This document shows positions 17,560-26,117 of a stretch of DNA of 60,937 bases, piece by piece. The DNA comes from Acinetobacter bereziniae LMG 1003 = CIP 70.12 (GTDB lineage Bacteria; Pseudomonadota; Gammaproteobacteria; Pseudomonadales; Moraxellaceae). The stretch spans positions 1,464,551 to 1,525,487 of the forward strand of contig NZ_KB849756.1 of the NCBI RefSeq assembly GCF_000368925.1. The letters run 5' to 3'. The stretch's first letter is position 1. Each line of letters opens with the position of its first letter. The notes under the pieces are model-generated. The model did not search any database. It had not been told where the DNA came from and saw nothing but the letters and a program-made list of their open reading frames with translations. Made by a program: the position numbers and the translations under genes.

Positions 17560-18750
17560 TTAGCGAGCTTTTTTCTTACCAAAGCCAATAATATCTAATG
17601 GGAAGGACAATCCAAGTGAAATATCCGGTGAATCCTCAGTTAAACCAATTCCCAATGTACCATTCACAATGGTTTCAGGATTTACACGCACACCTAAAGC
17701 AATCGAGAACATACCACTTGATTGATTCGCAGCATCATATTTTTCACGCCCCTTTTCAGGGGTTGCTGGATTTGCCTGATATGTAAAGGAGGTATTCATA
17801 TTAAATGATTGTTGATATGACATGGTCATAGATACATCATAGTTAAATGAATACGCAAAACCGAAAGAGAATCCGCCTGTCACTCCTGGATCAAATTCTT
17901 CTAAAACCCGTTGACCGAGCTGCTGACCACCCTGACCATTGGCATTTCCACCACCACGCACTTGGTTTAAACCAGTTTCTTTAAATCCATAGTTAGCCGA
18001 AACAGAGGCAAATAATACAACGGGGTCAATATATTTTCGGGTACTTGCACCGAAACCGACAGAATAATAACCCTTACCTGTAGAGAGATCTGTATTCGGA
18101 TTAATTTCGTATGGGCTATCCCCTGTTTTTGTCGATACACTACCAAATAAAATCAGCGGTAAACGACCAGCTTTAAGTGGGAACGGTTCCCAACGTGCTC
18201 CGAAGTTAATATCCCCTAAACCTGCGGCAGTTGCATCTTTTAAACTATCTGATTTTGCGATAAAAGGTAGAGAGGCGGTAAAGGTTAAATTATCTCGAAC
18301 GCCATATTGCGCTGTAAAGGTATTGGTAATGGTATGACTTGCATCCTCGTCTACACGAAGTTGGTAAGCAGTACCTTCATTAATCCCCAAATTCAGTTGT
18401 GAATCACGATAATATGAATAATCCAAATCATAGAAAGTTGATATTTCACCTTTTTTAATTAAGGAATATTGCCGCTCATTAGATGTAAAAACTTCTTGTA
18501 AGTTGGTTTCCTGAGAAGCATCACCTTCTTTCTTTTGTAATGCTTCAGCCGCTTGAGAGCCTGACTTTGGTGCTAAAGATTTTGTTTCATCTTTATTAAT
18601 CTGTACATCTTCTTTAGCTGGAACAGCTTGATCTACTGCTGCTTCAGCACTTGCATCAACCTCAGTATTTGTTTCAGCCGCATATAAACTTCCAATTGCA
18701 AACTGAATACTCACTGCAAGTAAAGTTCTTTTCATCCATTGATTATTCAT
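17560..18750 (-). CDS. filC: FilC, outer membrane beta-barrel protein of the fil cluster
   Basis: 396 residues with a signal peptide (MKRTLLAVSIQFAIGSLYAAE), an acidic Ala/Glu/Lys-rich linker to about residue 85, then alternating beta-strand pattern: LNLGINEGTAYQLRVDE, TFTAQYGVRDNLTFTASLPFIAKSDS, GLGDINFGARW. This resembles the 'transporter' barrels distantly related to meta-pathway phenol degradation proteins (MetA-deg). Start ATG at 18750 with AGGAAT upstream. It is 13 bases from filD. Function is unknown; an outer-membrane pore or anchor is inferred. Confidence 0.8.
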   Translation of the reverse strand: MNNQWMKRTLLAVSIQFAIGSLYAAETNTEVDASAEAAVDQAVPAKEDVQINKDETKSLAPKSGSQAAEALQKKEGDASQETNLQEVFTSNERQYSLIKKGEISTFYDLDYSYYRDSQLNLGINEGTAYQLRVDEDASHTITNTFTAQYGVRDNLTFTASLPFIAKSDSLKDATAAGLGDINFGARWEPFPLKAGRLPLILFGSVSTKTGDSPYEINPNTDLSTGKGYYSVGFGASTRKYIDPVVLFASVSANYGFKETGLNQVRGGGNANGQGGQQLGQRVLEEFDPGVTGGFSFGFAYSFNYDVSMTMSYQQSFNMNTSFTYQANPATPEKGREKYDAANQSSGMFSIALGVRVNPETIVNGTLGIGLTEDSPDISLGLSFPLDIIGFGKKKAR

Positions 18751-18803
18751 ATTATTCCTATCCCAAAAAATCCAATTCAGTTATGTAATTTTTAGTCCAT
18801 CTT

Positions 18804-19637
18804 TTACTTACGTTTATAATAGAGTCGAAGGTAAGTTGTAATTGGCTGATTATAGGTTGCTGACTTGGTATCTAGGTCAATTACTTTACGCATGGTTGAT
18901 GCTTTATCTGCCAATCTATTGACGTAATCTGTTGAATATTGAGCCTCTACCAATGCATAACGATTAATTGTTGCATCATCAACATGACGCATATCTGCCT
19001 CTTGTAAAGCCAACATATTACGTTGTTGGTCTTTAGGCGCATTAATCATAAATAAAGTATTATTTTCCCAAACTTGCTTAAAGCGCTCTTGGTCAAAACT
19101 AATATTTCCTAATGCAGGGTCAGCCACATAGACTCGCCCATCTTTATACGCTTTAAATACGACAAAATGTTTAAAGCCTGCATAAGAAATAGGCACAATC
19201 ACAGGTTGATTTTGATTAATTAAGTCTGTGAATTCCCCTTTAAAGCCGCCGCTCTCATAACCAATCGCAGCCACAAAACGTTTCATATCCAACAGAGAAA
19301 AACTTCGACGTTCGATAATACGGTTGTATTCTCCAAAACGTAATAAACCTTCCATGGTTTGTTGTTCAGTTAAATTTGTTCCGACATATCCATTAAGCAA
19401 TGTCGTGAGCGCCGCAGAGCCACAACTATAGTCATATGCCTGACGGACGATCCCACGGAATTGATTTTCTAAAGCAGGTTTAATCTGTACCATCTCACGA
19501 TGATTTCGTGAGAATGATGGGTCCCGAGAATCCGCAAGCTCAGTATAATAAACAGCATCCTTTGGCTTGGGTTTTACATCAAGTGCGTGGTTGGCAAAAT
19601 AGTACATTAATGCCGAACCTAAAGTAATTTCTAACAT
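18804..19637 (-). CDS. filB: FilB, membrane-anchored C39-like peptidase
   Basis: 277 residues from the ATG at 19637; a TTG start five codons earlier is possible, and neither has a clear ribosome site. An N-terminal hydrophobic anchor (LEITLGSALMYYFA) places the domain in the periplasm. The C39 triad is intact: Cys72 in YDYSCGSAALTTLL, His157 in GFKHFVVF, Asp173 in VYVADPALG. C39 enzymes cut after double-glycine leaders; here there is no fused ABC transporter. A FilA or other exported protein could be its substrate, by inference. It is separated from filA by a terminator and from filC by about 50 bases. Confidence 0.85.
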   Translation of the reverse strand: MLEITLGSALMYYFANHALDVKPKPKDAVYYTELADSRDPSFSRNHREMVQIKPALENQFRGIVRQAYDYSCGSAALTTLLNGYVGTNLTEQQTMEGLLRFGEYNRIIERRSFSLLDMKRFVAAIGYESGGFKGEFTDLINQNQPVIVPISYAGFKHFVVFKAYKDGRVYVADPALGNISFDQERFKQVWENNTLFMINAPKDQQRNMLALQEADMRHVDDATINRYALVEAQYSTDYVNRLADKASTMRKVIDLDTKSATYNQPITTYLRLYYKRK

Positions 19638-19792
19638 AATTTTAACTATCAAGTATCGGCAGTATTTTGCCTAAAGTGCTGATTTTATTTTTAGAGTGAA
19701 CACTCTACATCCCTGAAACTAGAAGATACCGTTTTTTGAAAAAAAAAACAGTCTTTTTTTGAACTTTTGTCGTTTTTAGGGCAGTTTTTTGT

Positions 19793-19819
19793 AAAAAAAA
19801 ACGCATGCTCTGCATGCGT
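19793..19819 (-). terminator. Terminator between filA and filB
   Basis: ACGCATGC (19801-19808) pairs with GCATGCGT (19812-19819) around TCT. On the minus strand a run of eight or nine T residues follows (19793-19800). It lies 26 bases after the filA stop, so only part of the filA transcript should continue into filB-F. Confidence 0.9.
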
Positions 19820-19844
19820 CTTTTTACAACTAATCAATTCTAAC

Positions 19845-20777
19845 TTAATGACCTGAGATTGTTAGTTTTACACCATTTGCTGTAGCTGAACCACCGTTAT
19901 AAAATTTCATTCCACTGATTGCAACATCACCAATCGAAGCAGAACCCGTACCTGTACCTGGAGTGCCTGGAGTTCCCGGTACATAACCTGTACCACCACC
20001 TAACACAACTCGACTTAAGTAAATATCAGTACCTGTTGTACTTTTCAACGCAGTTACCGCTAAACCTTGTTGAGTTACCGCAATATCAGCATCCATAGCT
20101 AAATCAGCACTACCCGTATCATTAAGTTTGATACCGCCCAATACGATATAACCACCGCCGCCAGCAGATGCATCTTTAAGTGCCAAGTTACTAATTGATA
20201 AACCACCGATCATTTTACCAGCAAGCTTAATCATTGCACCCTGCGGTGTATTACCCAATTGAATATTGGCTGTACTTGCACCAACATTTACCGTTAAACC
20301 GCTTAAAATTTCAGCAGAGCCTGTATCTGGCTTATAAACACCAGCAGTATTAGTAGTATTGTTAACCTCAATTTTACCTAAACTAACACCTAATGCATTA
20401 ATTGATGCTGCAACGTTTAGAAATGGTTTGCCAGCATTACCAGCTCCTGCACTACCATCTGTATCAATTGACAAAGTTGCCAGATTACTGTTTGCTGCAC
20501 CTTGGTTAGTGATTACCACATTATTTAAAGTGATTGCACCCGCTTTATTGGTACCACCAAAACCAGCTTGACCAGCTGTTAAAGTACCTGGTGCCAAACC
20601 ATCTGTATCAAAAATATGTAATTTAGCGATTTCAATTTTAGATGCATTAATTCCAATATCGATACCGTCCTGACCCGTGGTTGCACTCAGTGCAGCATCA
20701 TCCATTGCTTGCAGAGCCATTGCATTTGAGCTAATCGCAACAGCAGAAACTAAAGCGAGTTTAGTAAATAATTTCAT
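19845..20777 (-). CDS. filA: FilA, abundant exported Gly/Ala/Asn-rich protein (DUF6160-like)
   Basis: 310 residues from the ATG at 20777, which follows GGGAGAG and starts a classic 21-residue signal peptide (KLFTKLALVSAVAISSNAMA). The mature start, LQAMDDAALSATTGQDGIDIGI, is the form seen in DUF6160-type exported proteins. The rest is repeat-like, with short beta strands and many Gly, Asn, Thr and Ala residues, and a GTPGTPGTGTG stretch near the C-terminus. There are no cysteines. It is probably the major product of the cluster, since it is first and followed by its own terminator. The 'pilus' naming in databases is not backed by a pilin motif here. Confidence 0.82.
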   Translation of the reverse strand: MKLFTKLALVSAVAISSNAMALQAMDDAALSATTGQDGIDIGINASKIEIAKLHIFDTDGLAPGTLTAGQAGFGGTNKAGAITLNNVVITNQGAANSNLATLSIDTDGSAGAGNAGKPFLNVAASINALGVSLGKIEVNNTTNTAGVYKPDTGSAEILSGLTVNVGASTANIQLGNTPQGAMIKLAGKMIGGLSISNLALKDASAGGGGYIVLGGIKLNDTGSADLAMDADIAVTQQGLAVTALKSTTGTDIYLSRVVLGGGTGYVPGTPGTPGTGTGSASIGDVAISGMKFYNGGSATANGVKLTISGH

Positions 20778-20844
20778 AATCTGTACTCTCCCAAGAGCAT
20801 TTTTTTTCATTTTTAACCACTCTCCGTAGTTCCCTGTTGTTTTT

Positions 20845-20859
20845 AGTTGTTTTACAACT
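20845..20859. promoter_or_regulatory. Small hairpin or operator in the filA leader
   Basis: AGTTGT (20845-20850) pairs with ACAACT (20854-20859) across TTT, about 70 bases upstream of the filA start. Confidence 0.3.
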
Positions 20860-20920
20860 TAGAACACCAATCCTTGAGTAGTCCGTTTTGCCCTTTTAAG
20901 TTAACTGTATGTTACTTTTT

Positions 20921-21058
20921 GTTCAACTGCTGTTTATCAAAAAGGTGATGAAACCGATAAACGGTAAGCAGTTTCACTACATCATGTTATTTTTTTGTTC
21001 AACCGCTGTTTATCACAAAGTTGATAAAACCGATAAACGGTAAACAGTTTTTTCACCT
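20921..21058. repeat. Two 76-bp tandem units with inverted GTTTATC / GATAAAC half-sites
   Basis: Unit 1 starts at 20921 and unit 2 at 20997 (GTTCAAC...), about 85% identical over the first 57 bases. Each holds an inverted pair with 24-bp phasing: GTTTATC at 20932 and GATAAAC at 20956 in unit 1, GTTTATC at 21008 and GATAAAC at 21032 in unit 2. In unit 1 the pair is enclosed by ACTGCT (20926) and AGCAGT (20967). The array fills the filA-pabB divergent gap, so it is likely a regulator binding region. Confidence 0.65.
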
Positions 21059-21119
21059 TGGTTTTCAGGTAGAATATAGCCGAATCAATCAATTTTTCTT
21101 TTTTGAGTTCAATCTCCCT

Positions 21120-22460
21120 ATGTTTCGGAAGTTATTACATTTTCCATCAAACAGCATTGCTACAGTATTACATCGACTTCACTCGCTTTTTGGTTGTGTC
21201 TATTTAAAAAATTCAGGGCAAGATGTCATCGCCTTCTTACCTGAAAAGTATTGTATTTCAACTTCACAGCAATATCAGACTTATACACGAAGCGACTTTA
21301 GCAATTATAAAAAAGATCAAAATACTAATAAGTTCGATCATTTTTTTTCTTTTAATCCACTCTCCTCTTCGGATAGCGTTGAAAATTTTCAAGGAGGTTA
21401 TATTGGATTTATCGACTACAATTATGCCAGTGCCCAACATATTGATTCAGCAACAAGAACCCAGCCTAATTTTTATATGGGTGAATATCAAACTTTTATT
21501 CACATCGAAAATCAACAATTAGTTTTCTGCAGCTTAGAATCTTGTGCAGAAGAATTTTTCACATTCGTACAGAATCTACTACATACAAATCAAGCACCAA
21601 GCACATTTAAACTCAACACGCTTTGTCAAGCGATGTGGACAAAACAAGACTATGCACGAGCTTTTACCCAAGTTCAAGAATACATTAAGGCTGGCGATTG
21701 CTATCAAATCAATTTGACACAAGAGTTCAGCGCAAAGGCGCAAGGCTTACTTTTAGATACAGCTGAACGTTTTTGGAAACTGACTGATGCACCTTATTCA
21801 GGTTATTTAAAACTTGATGATTTTGAGTTACTGAGTTGTTCACCTGAATTATTTATTGATTTTAAAGCGGATCGTAAAATTATCACTAAGCCCATCAAAG
21901 GCACGATGCCACGTTATGATGATCCTGATTTAGATCAACAATCCAAAGATCGGTTAATTCATTCTCAAAAAGATCAGGCCGAAAATGTCATGATCGTTGA
22001 TTTGTTACGTAATGATTTAAGTGTATATGCCGAAACAGGTTCAGTAAAAACACCTAAACTTTTCAATATTGAGTCTTTTAACCAAGTCCACCACATGGTG
22101 AGTGAAGTCACAGCAACATTAAAACCTGAAGTCAATCCATTTGATGTACTCTTAACGGCTTTACCAGGTGGCTCAATCACAGGCGCACCAAAAATTCGAG
22201 CAATGCAAATTATTGAAGAGTTAGAGTGTGCTCCGCGTGGTGCTTATTGTGGTTCTTTGGGATATTTTAATTTTGATGGTACAGGATCTTGGAATATTTT
22301 GATTCGCTCCATTCAAAAACATCAAAATGATATTTCTGTATGGGCAGGTGGGGGAATCACCATTGCGTCTGACTGCGATGCTGAATATCAGGAATGTTTT
22401 GATAAAGTTTCCGCAATGCTTGATCTGCTCAATACTTGGTATCAGCCAAAAGACCAATAA
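21120..22460 (+). CDS. pabB: Aminodeoxychorismate synthase component I
   Basis: Makes 4-amino-4-deoxychorismate from chorismate and ammonia (with the glutaminase PabA), for folate synthesis. 446 residues from the ATG at 21120; a longer frame opens at a TTG inside the upstream 76-bp repeat and is unlikely. Chorismate-binding domain motifs: PIKGTMPR (the active-site lysine of PabB), DLLRNDLS, LPGGSITGAPK and RGAYCGSLGY. The N-terminal 150 residues are more divergent, as usual. No pabA or pabC is adjacent. No strong ribosome site is seen. Confidence 0.93.
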   Translation: MFRKLLHFPSNSIATVLHRLHSLFGCVYLKNSGQDVIAFLPEKYCISTSQQYQTYTRSDFSNYKKDQNTNKFDHFFSFNPLSSSDSVENFQGGYIGFIDYNYASAQHIDSATRTQPNFYMGEYQTFIHIENQQLVFCSLESCAEEFFTFVQNLLHTNQAPSTFKLNTLCQAMWTKQDYARAFTQVQEYIKAGDCYQINLTQEFSAKAQGLLLDTAERFWKLTDAPYSGYLKLDDFELLSCSPELFIDFKADRKIITKPIKGTMPRYDDPDLDQQSKDRLIHSQKDQAENVMIVDLLRNDLSVYAETGSVKTPKLFNIESFNQVHHMVSEVTATLKPEVNPFDVLLTALPGGSITGAPKIRAMQIIEELECAPRGAYCGSLGYFNFDGTGSWNILIRSIQKHQNDISVWAGGGITIASDCDAEYQECFDKVSAMLDLLNTWYQPKDQ

Positions 22461-22498
22461 ACGGAACGAAATTAATGAGCATGATTCACGCAATATAA

Positions 22499-22534
22499 AT
22501 AAAATGGCTTTTGTTTCCCTATCAGCCATTTTAT
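22499..22534. terminator. Hairpin between convergent pabB and hisC
   Basis: A 10-bp stem (22499-22508 with 22525-22534; core AAAATGGC/GCCATTTT) around a 16-base loop. The T-run is partly in the stem. It could terminate both converging genes weakly. Confidence 0.5.
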
Positions 22535-22587
22535 CTACATTACAATCGCAAGGCGACATCCATGTCGACCACATGCAACAATTACAG

Positions 22588-23685
22588 TTATGACAAGATA
22601 TCCTGCTTTAAAGTATCAACAAGCCGTTGATTTTGCTCATCTGTACCTATCGTAATCCTTAAGAACTGGTTAATACGAGGCTTATTAAAATAACGGACAA
22701 TAATCCCCCTTTCACGCAACGCCTGTGCAAGTTCACCAGCATCTTTAGACGGTAAAGATGCAAATATAAAATTCGCTTTAGATGGCAGCACTTTAAAGCC
22801 TATCGCTTCTAAGTCTGCAACCAGTTTGTCGCGACTGAGAATCACTTTTTGACATTGCGCTTCAAAGTATTCTTGATCTTCAAATGACGCAACGGCAGCA
22901 GCAATGGCAAAACGATCAATCGGATAGGAGTTAAAACTATTTTTAACAGCTTCTAATGCTGCAATGAGATGTGGCTGTGCAATCGCAAATCCAACGCGTA
23001 ATCCCGCTAAAGAACGAGATTTTGAAGTCGTTTGACAGACCACTAAATTCTCATATTTTTCAACCAGCTTTACCGCAGATTCCGCTCCAAAGTCAACATA
23101 AGCCTCATCAATCACCACCACAACATCTGGATTGGATTGTAAAACTTCTTCAATAGCATCTAAACCCAATGCAATACTGGTGGGCGCATTTGGATTGGTA
23201 ATAATAATTCCACCATTAGGCTGTTTATAATCATCCACCACGATTTCAAACTGCTCATTTAGAGGAATGATTTTTGTTTGAGCAGAAAGCCCAAAAAACT
23301 GACTATAAACAGGATAAAAACTATAGGTAATATCTGGATATAAAATAGGCTGATCTTGTACGAAAAAAGCCTTAAAAATATGGGCTAGAACTTCATCTGA
23401 ACCGTTGCCGACAAAAACATTGGCAATATTGACATGCTGTTGTTGAGCAATTGCTTGTTTCAATACAGTTGCATCGGGATCTGGATAAAGTCGTAATGCA
23501 TCCGCGGAATTTTCCAAAACAGCTTCAACCGCTTCAACCACTTTCGGCGATGGCGGATAAGGGTTTTCATTGGTATTCAGTTTTAATAAATTTTGAATTT
23601 TAGGCTGTTCTCCTGGGACATACGGATCTAACTCACGTACCTCAGGACTCCAAAAACGCATTTGTTCAGGACGAATCTTTGACAT
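22588..23685 (-). CDS. hisC: Histidinol-phosphate aminotransferase
   Basis: PLP-dependent class II-fold aminotransferase that converts imidazole acetol phosphate to histidinol phosphate. 365 residues from the ATG at 23685 (MSKIRPEQMRFW); the frame is open 17 codons further but that part has no family match. Motifs: KLNTNENPYPPSP at the N-terminus, GNGSDEVL, NPNAPTS, VVVIDEAYVDF, and TTSKSRSLAGLRVGFA with the PLP lysine. Followed on the same strand after hisD. Confidence 0.95.
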   Translation of the reverse strand: MSKIRPEQMRFWSPEVRELDPYVPGEQPKIQNLLKLNTNENPYPPSPKVVEAVEAVLENSADALRLYPDPDATVLKQAIAQQQHVNIANVFVGNGSDEVLAHIFKAFFVQDQPILYPDITYSFYPVYSQFFGLSAQTKIIPLNEQFEIVVDDYKQPNGGIIITNPNAPTSIALGLDAIEEVLQSNPDVVVVIDEAYVDFGAESAVKLVEKYENLVVCQTTSKSRSLAGLRVGFAIAQPHLIAALEAVKNSFNSYPIDRFAIAAAVASFEDQEYFEAQCQKVILSRDKLVADLEAIGFKVLPSKANFIFASLPSKDAGELAQALRERGIIVRYFNKPRINQFLRITIGTDEQNQRLVDTLKQDILS

Positions 23686-23817
23686 TTTCTTATCTCTTAT
23701 TTGTCTCATCTGTCTCTTACACCACTTTAAGTGCAACTCACTAAAAGCGCATTGAGAGAAGGTAATTCAAAGCTATCAAAATAAATGCTTTAGACCCAGC
23801 ACTCTACTTTAAATAGC

Positions 23818-23842
23818 TTCCTCTCTTTTGCTTTGAGAGGAA
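23818..23842. other. Perfect inverted repeat between hisD and hisC
   Basis: TTCCTCTC (23818-23825) and GAGAGGAA (23835-23842), 9-base loop. There is no T-run on the minus strand, so it may be an mRNA processing or stabilising hairpin rather than a terminator. Confidence 0.4.
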
Positions 23843-23877
23843 TTTGTATTACATGATCAGTGAGGTATTCAATTTAA

Positions 23878-25167
23878 TTACTGGTAACGGTATCGTGCAG
23901 ATCGTGCATGTGCATCCAAATCCTCTTGCTGAGCAAGAAGATCTGCTGTTTTCGCCAGTGGTTTAACCCCCTGCTCAGAACACATGATTAAACTCGAACG
24001 TTTCTGGAAATCATAAACACCCAAAGGTGATGAAAAGCGTGCTGTGCCTGATGTTGGCAATACATGGTTAGGACCTGCACAATAATCACCAATCGCTTCA
24101 GGTGTATAACGTCCCATAAAAATCGCACCTGCATGGCGAATGCTTTCTGACATCAATTGTGCCTCATCCAAACACAACTCTAAATGTTCTGGCGCAACTT
24201 GATTAATTAAATCAATCGCTTCTTGACGGTTTTTAACCAAAACCAAAGCACCACGATTCGCAATCGATGTTCGCGCAATTTCTGCTTTTGGCAAAGCAGC
24301 CAAATGCGCTTCAATTGCCAGCTCCACATCATTTAAAAGCTGCTCATCCGGTGTAATAAAAATTGCCTGTGCAACAGCATCATGCTCTGCTTGTGACAAT
24401 ACATCCATCGCCAACCACTCTGGATTATTTTCACCTTCTGCATACACTAAAATTTCAGAAGGTCCAGCAATCATATCAATTCCCACTTGACCAAAAACCG
24501 CACGTTTTGCAGCGGCAACAAAACGATTGCCGGGTCCAGTGATTTTATCCACCTGTGGAATTGTTTCTGTACCATAAGCCAATGCCGCAACTGCTTGAGC
24601 ACCTCCAATGGTAAATACACGATGTACTCCAGCCAGATATGCAGCAGCCAAGACCAAAGGGTTTAATTCACCATTCGGCGCAGGTACAACCATGATAATT
24701 TCTTGTACGCCAGCAACATGTGCAGGTATGGCATTCATCAGCACAGAAGATGGATAAGATGCCAAACCACCTGGAACATAAATCCCAACACGATCTAAAG
24801 GTGTTACTTTTTGACCCAAGGTATTGCCCAAATCATCAATATAAGTCCAACCTTCTTGTTTTTGTGCTTGATGAAATGAACGAATACGTTGTGCTGCCAT
24901 TTCTAAGACGTCACGAATTTCAACCGTTAAGCCCTCAAATGCAGCTTTCAATTGGGTTTGTGACAGTTCTAGATCTGAAAATTGATGCGCTGGATGTCGA
25001 TCGAACTGTTGAGTGAGTTTTAATACATGTGCATCGCCATGCTGACGCACATCTGCAATAATTTGGTCTACTGTTTTTAAAAGCTCAGGATCACTCACTG
25101 TTTCAAAAGCTAACAAGTCAGCAAAGACTTGTTTAAAGTTCTGCTCTTGAGTCGATAAACGTCGCAT
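23878..25167 (-). CDS. hisD: Histidinol dehydrogenase
   Basis: Zinc enzyme that oxidises histidinol to histidine in two NAD-dependent steps. 429 residues from the ATG at 25167 (MRRLSTQEQNF); a GTG four codons upstream is the alternative. Conserved segments: LDRVGIYVPGGLASYPSSVLMNAIPA, GGAQAVAALAYGT, DKITGPGNRFVAAAKRAVFG, DMIAGPSEILVYAE, LSQAEHDAVAQ, NHVLPTSGTARFSSPL. The next his gene downstream is hisC, 192 bases away. The gap to DUF4272 upstream is 140 bases, and it may have its own promoter. Confidence 0.96.
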   Translation of the reverse strand: MRRLSTQEQNFKQVFADLLAFETVSDPELLKTVDQIIADVRQHGDAHVLKLTQQFDRHPAHQFSDLELSQTQLKAAFEGLTVEIRDVLEMAAQRIRSFHQAQKQEGWTYIDDLGNTLGQKVTPLDRVGIYVPGGLASYPSSVLMNAIPAHVAGVQEIIMVVPAPNGELNPLVLAAAYLAGVHRVFTIGGAQAVAALAYGTETIPQVDKITGPGNRFVAAAKRAVFGQVGIDMIAGPSEILVYAEGENNPEWLAMDVLSQAEHDAVAQAIFITPDEQLLNDVELAIEAHLAALPKAEIARTSIANRGALVLVKNRQEAIDLINQVAPEHLELCLDEAQLMSESIRHAGAIFMGRYTPEAIGDYCAGPNHVLPTSGTARFSSPLGVYDFQKRSSLIMCSEQGVKPLAKTADLLAQQEDLDAHARSARYRYQ

Positions 25168-25307
25168 CAATTTACCCACAAGGTTGTTTAAGAAAGATTT
25201 AGTTTACCTTGTTTTGAACATCTTGTGGGCAAAGATCACATGGTCAATTTAACTTAGTTTGATAGGAAAGTCTGATGAGAAACACTGTTGATCATACAAA
25301 ATCTGAT

Positions 25308-25970
25308 TTAAGTACTTACATCTGGATAATCCCAGTCACTATCTGCCTGAATTAACCAATTCAATGCACCATGTCTTTCAACAACAACCGATGAATTTAG
25401 ATTTGCAGGTGCTTGCTGTTGTTTTAAACGCGCATCCACACAAGCCCAATCATAACGATAAATTAAATCTGCCTGATCTAAAATTTCCTCAATCTCACGT
25501 AATTTCACTTTGCTCATAAAAGCATCAAATGTTTCACAGGAGGTCACCGCTTGAATCGCAAAATCACAATCAATAATATGATCAGGATAAGTGAGCTCAT
25601 CCACGAGACCTAAAGCCCATAACAAGACCCAATAAGCTTCGTATTTCCAAACCATATTAACAACGTCTTGTTCCGATACATCACGCTTTAAAATCGCCTG
25701 CTCTTTTTTGGTCAATTCCGCTAAAACTTGCATTTTTTTTAAAATATCAAATACAAATTCCTGCGTTTCATCATCGTATTGATCGTTGTTTAGATCACAA
25801 GCCACCTGAATGACCCATAAACAAGCAATCGCTCGTTTTGCAATCTCTTCAGCTGTACGCATTTGCACTTCTTCCACAGATTCGATCACAGGTAAGTGAT
25901 CAATATAGGGAATTGAATTTTGCTTAAGGATCTGTATAGATTGATTTTTACGTTGTTGAGGCGTTTTCAT
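25308..25970 (-). CDS. DUF4272 domain-containing protein
   Basis: 220 residues from the ATG at 25970 (MKTPQQRKNQSIQIL); the frame opens 13 codons earlier but without a better ribosome site. The N-terminal pattern KTPQQRKNQSIQILKQ, followed by HLPVIESVEEVQMRTAEEIAKRAIACL, and a Trp-rich middle (YEAYWVLLWALGLVDELTYPDH) are typical of DUF4272. It is soluble and has no signal peptide. The family has no known function. It lies between hisG and hisD on the same strand and is separated from hisG by a terminator. Confidence 0.85.
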   Translation of the reverse strand: MKTPQQRKNQSIQILKQNSIPYIDHLPVIESVEEVQMRTAEEIAKRAIACLWVIQVACDLNNDQYDDETQEFVFDILKKMQVLAELTKKEQAILKRDVSEQDVVNMVWKYEAYWVLLWALGLVDELTYPDHIIDCDFAIQAVTSCETFDAFMSKVKLREIEEILDQADLIYRYDWACVDARLKQQQAPANLNSSVVVERHGALNWLIQADSDWDYPDVST

Positions 25971-26062
25971 CTGAGCTTTTATATATGAATGACTATGATG
26001 TTTTATCATAAACCGTATTTAGGTTATGCCATAATTTGTTAAAAATTTGATTTTGATTATAA

Positions 26063-26094
26063 AAAAACACCACTCTAGTTTGAGTGGTGTTTTT
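26063..26094 (-). terminator. Rho-independent terminator after hisG
   Basis: Stem 26063-26075 with 26082-26094 (core ACACCACTC/GAGTGGTGT), loop TAGTTT, A-run and T-run on either side. It ends the ibaG-murA-hisG transcript. Confidence 0.93.
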
Positions 26095-26117
26095 GATTAT
26101 ACATTGACTTGAGGATA

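Noticed and set aside
21021..21119. Longer pabB start inside the 76-bp repeat
   Set aside because: It uses TTG within a repeated intergenic unit, has no ribosome site and no family match.
22503..22592. 29-codon plus-strand frame between pabB and hisC
   Set aside because: It overlaps the convergent hairpin and the hisC end and has no ribosome site.
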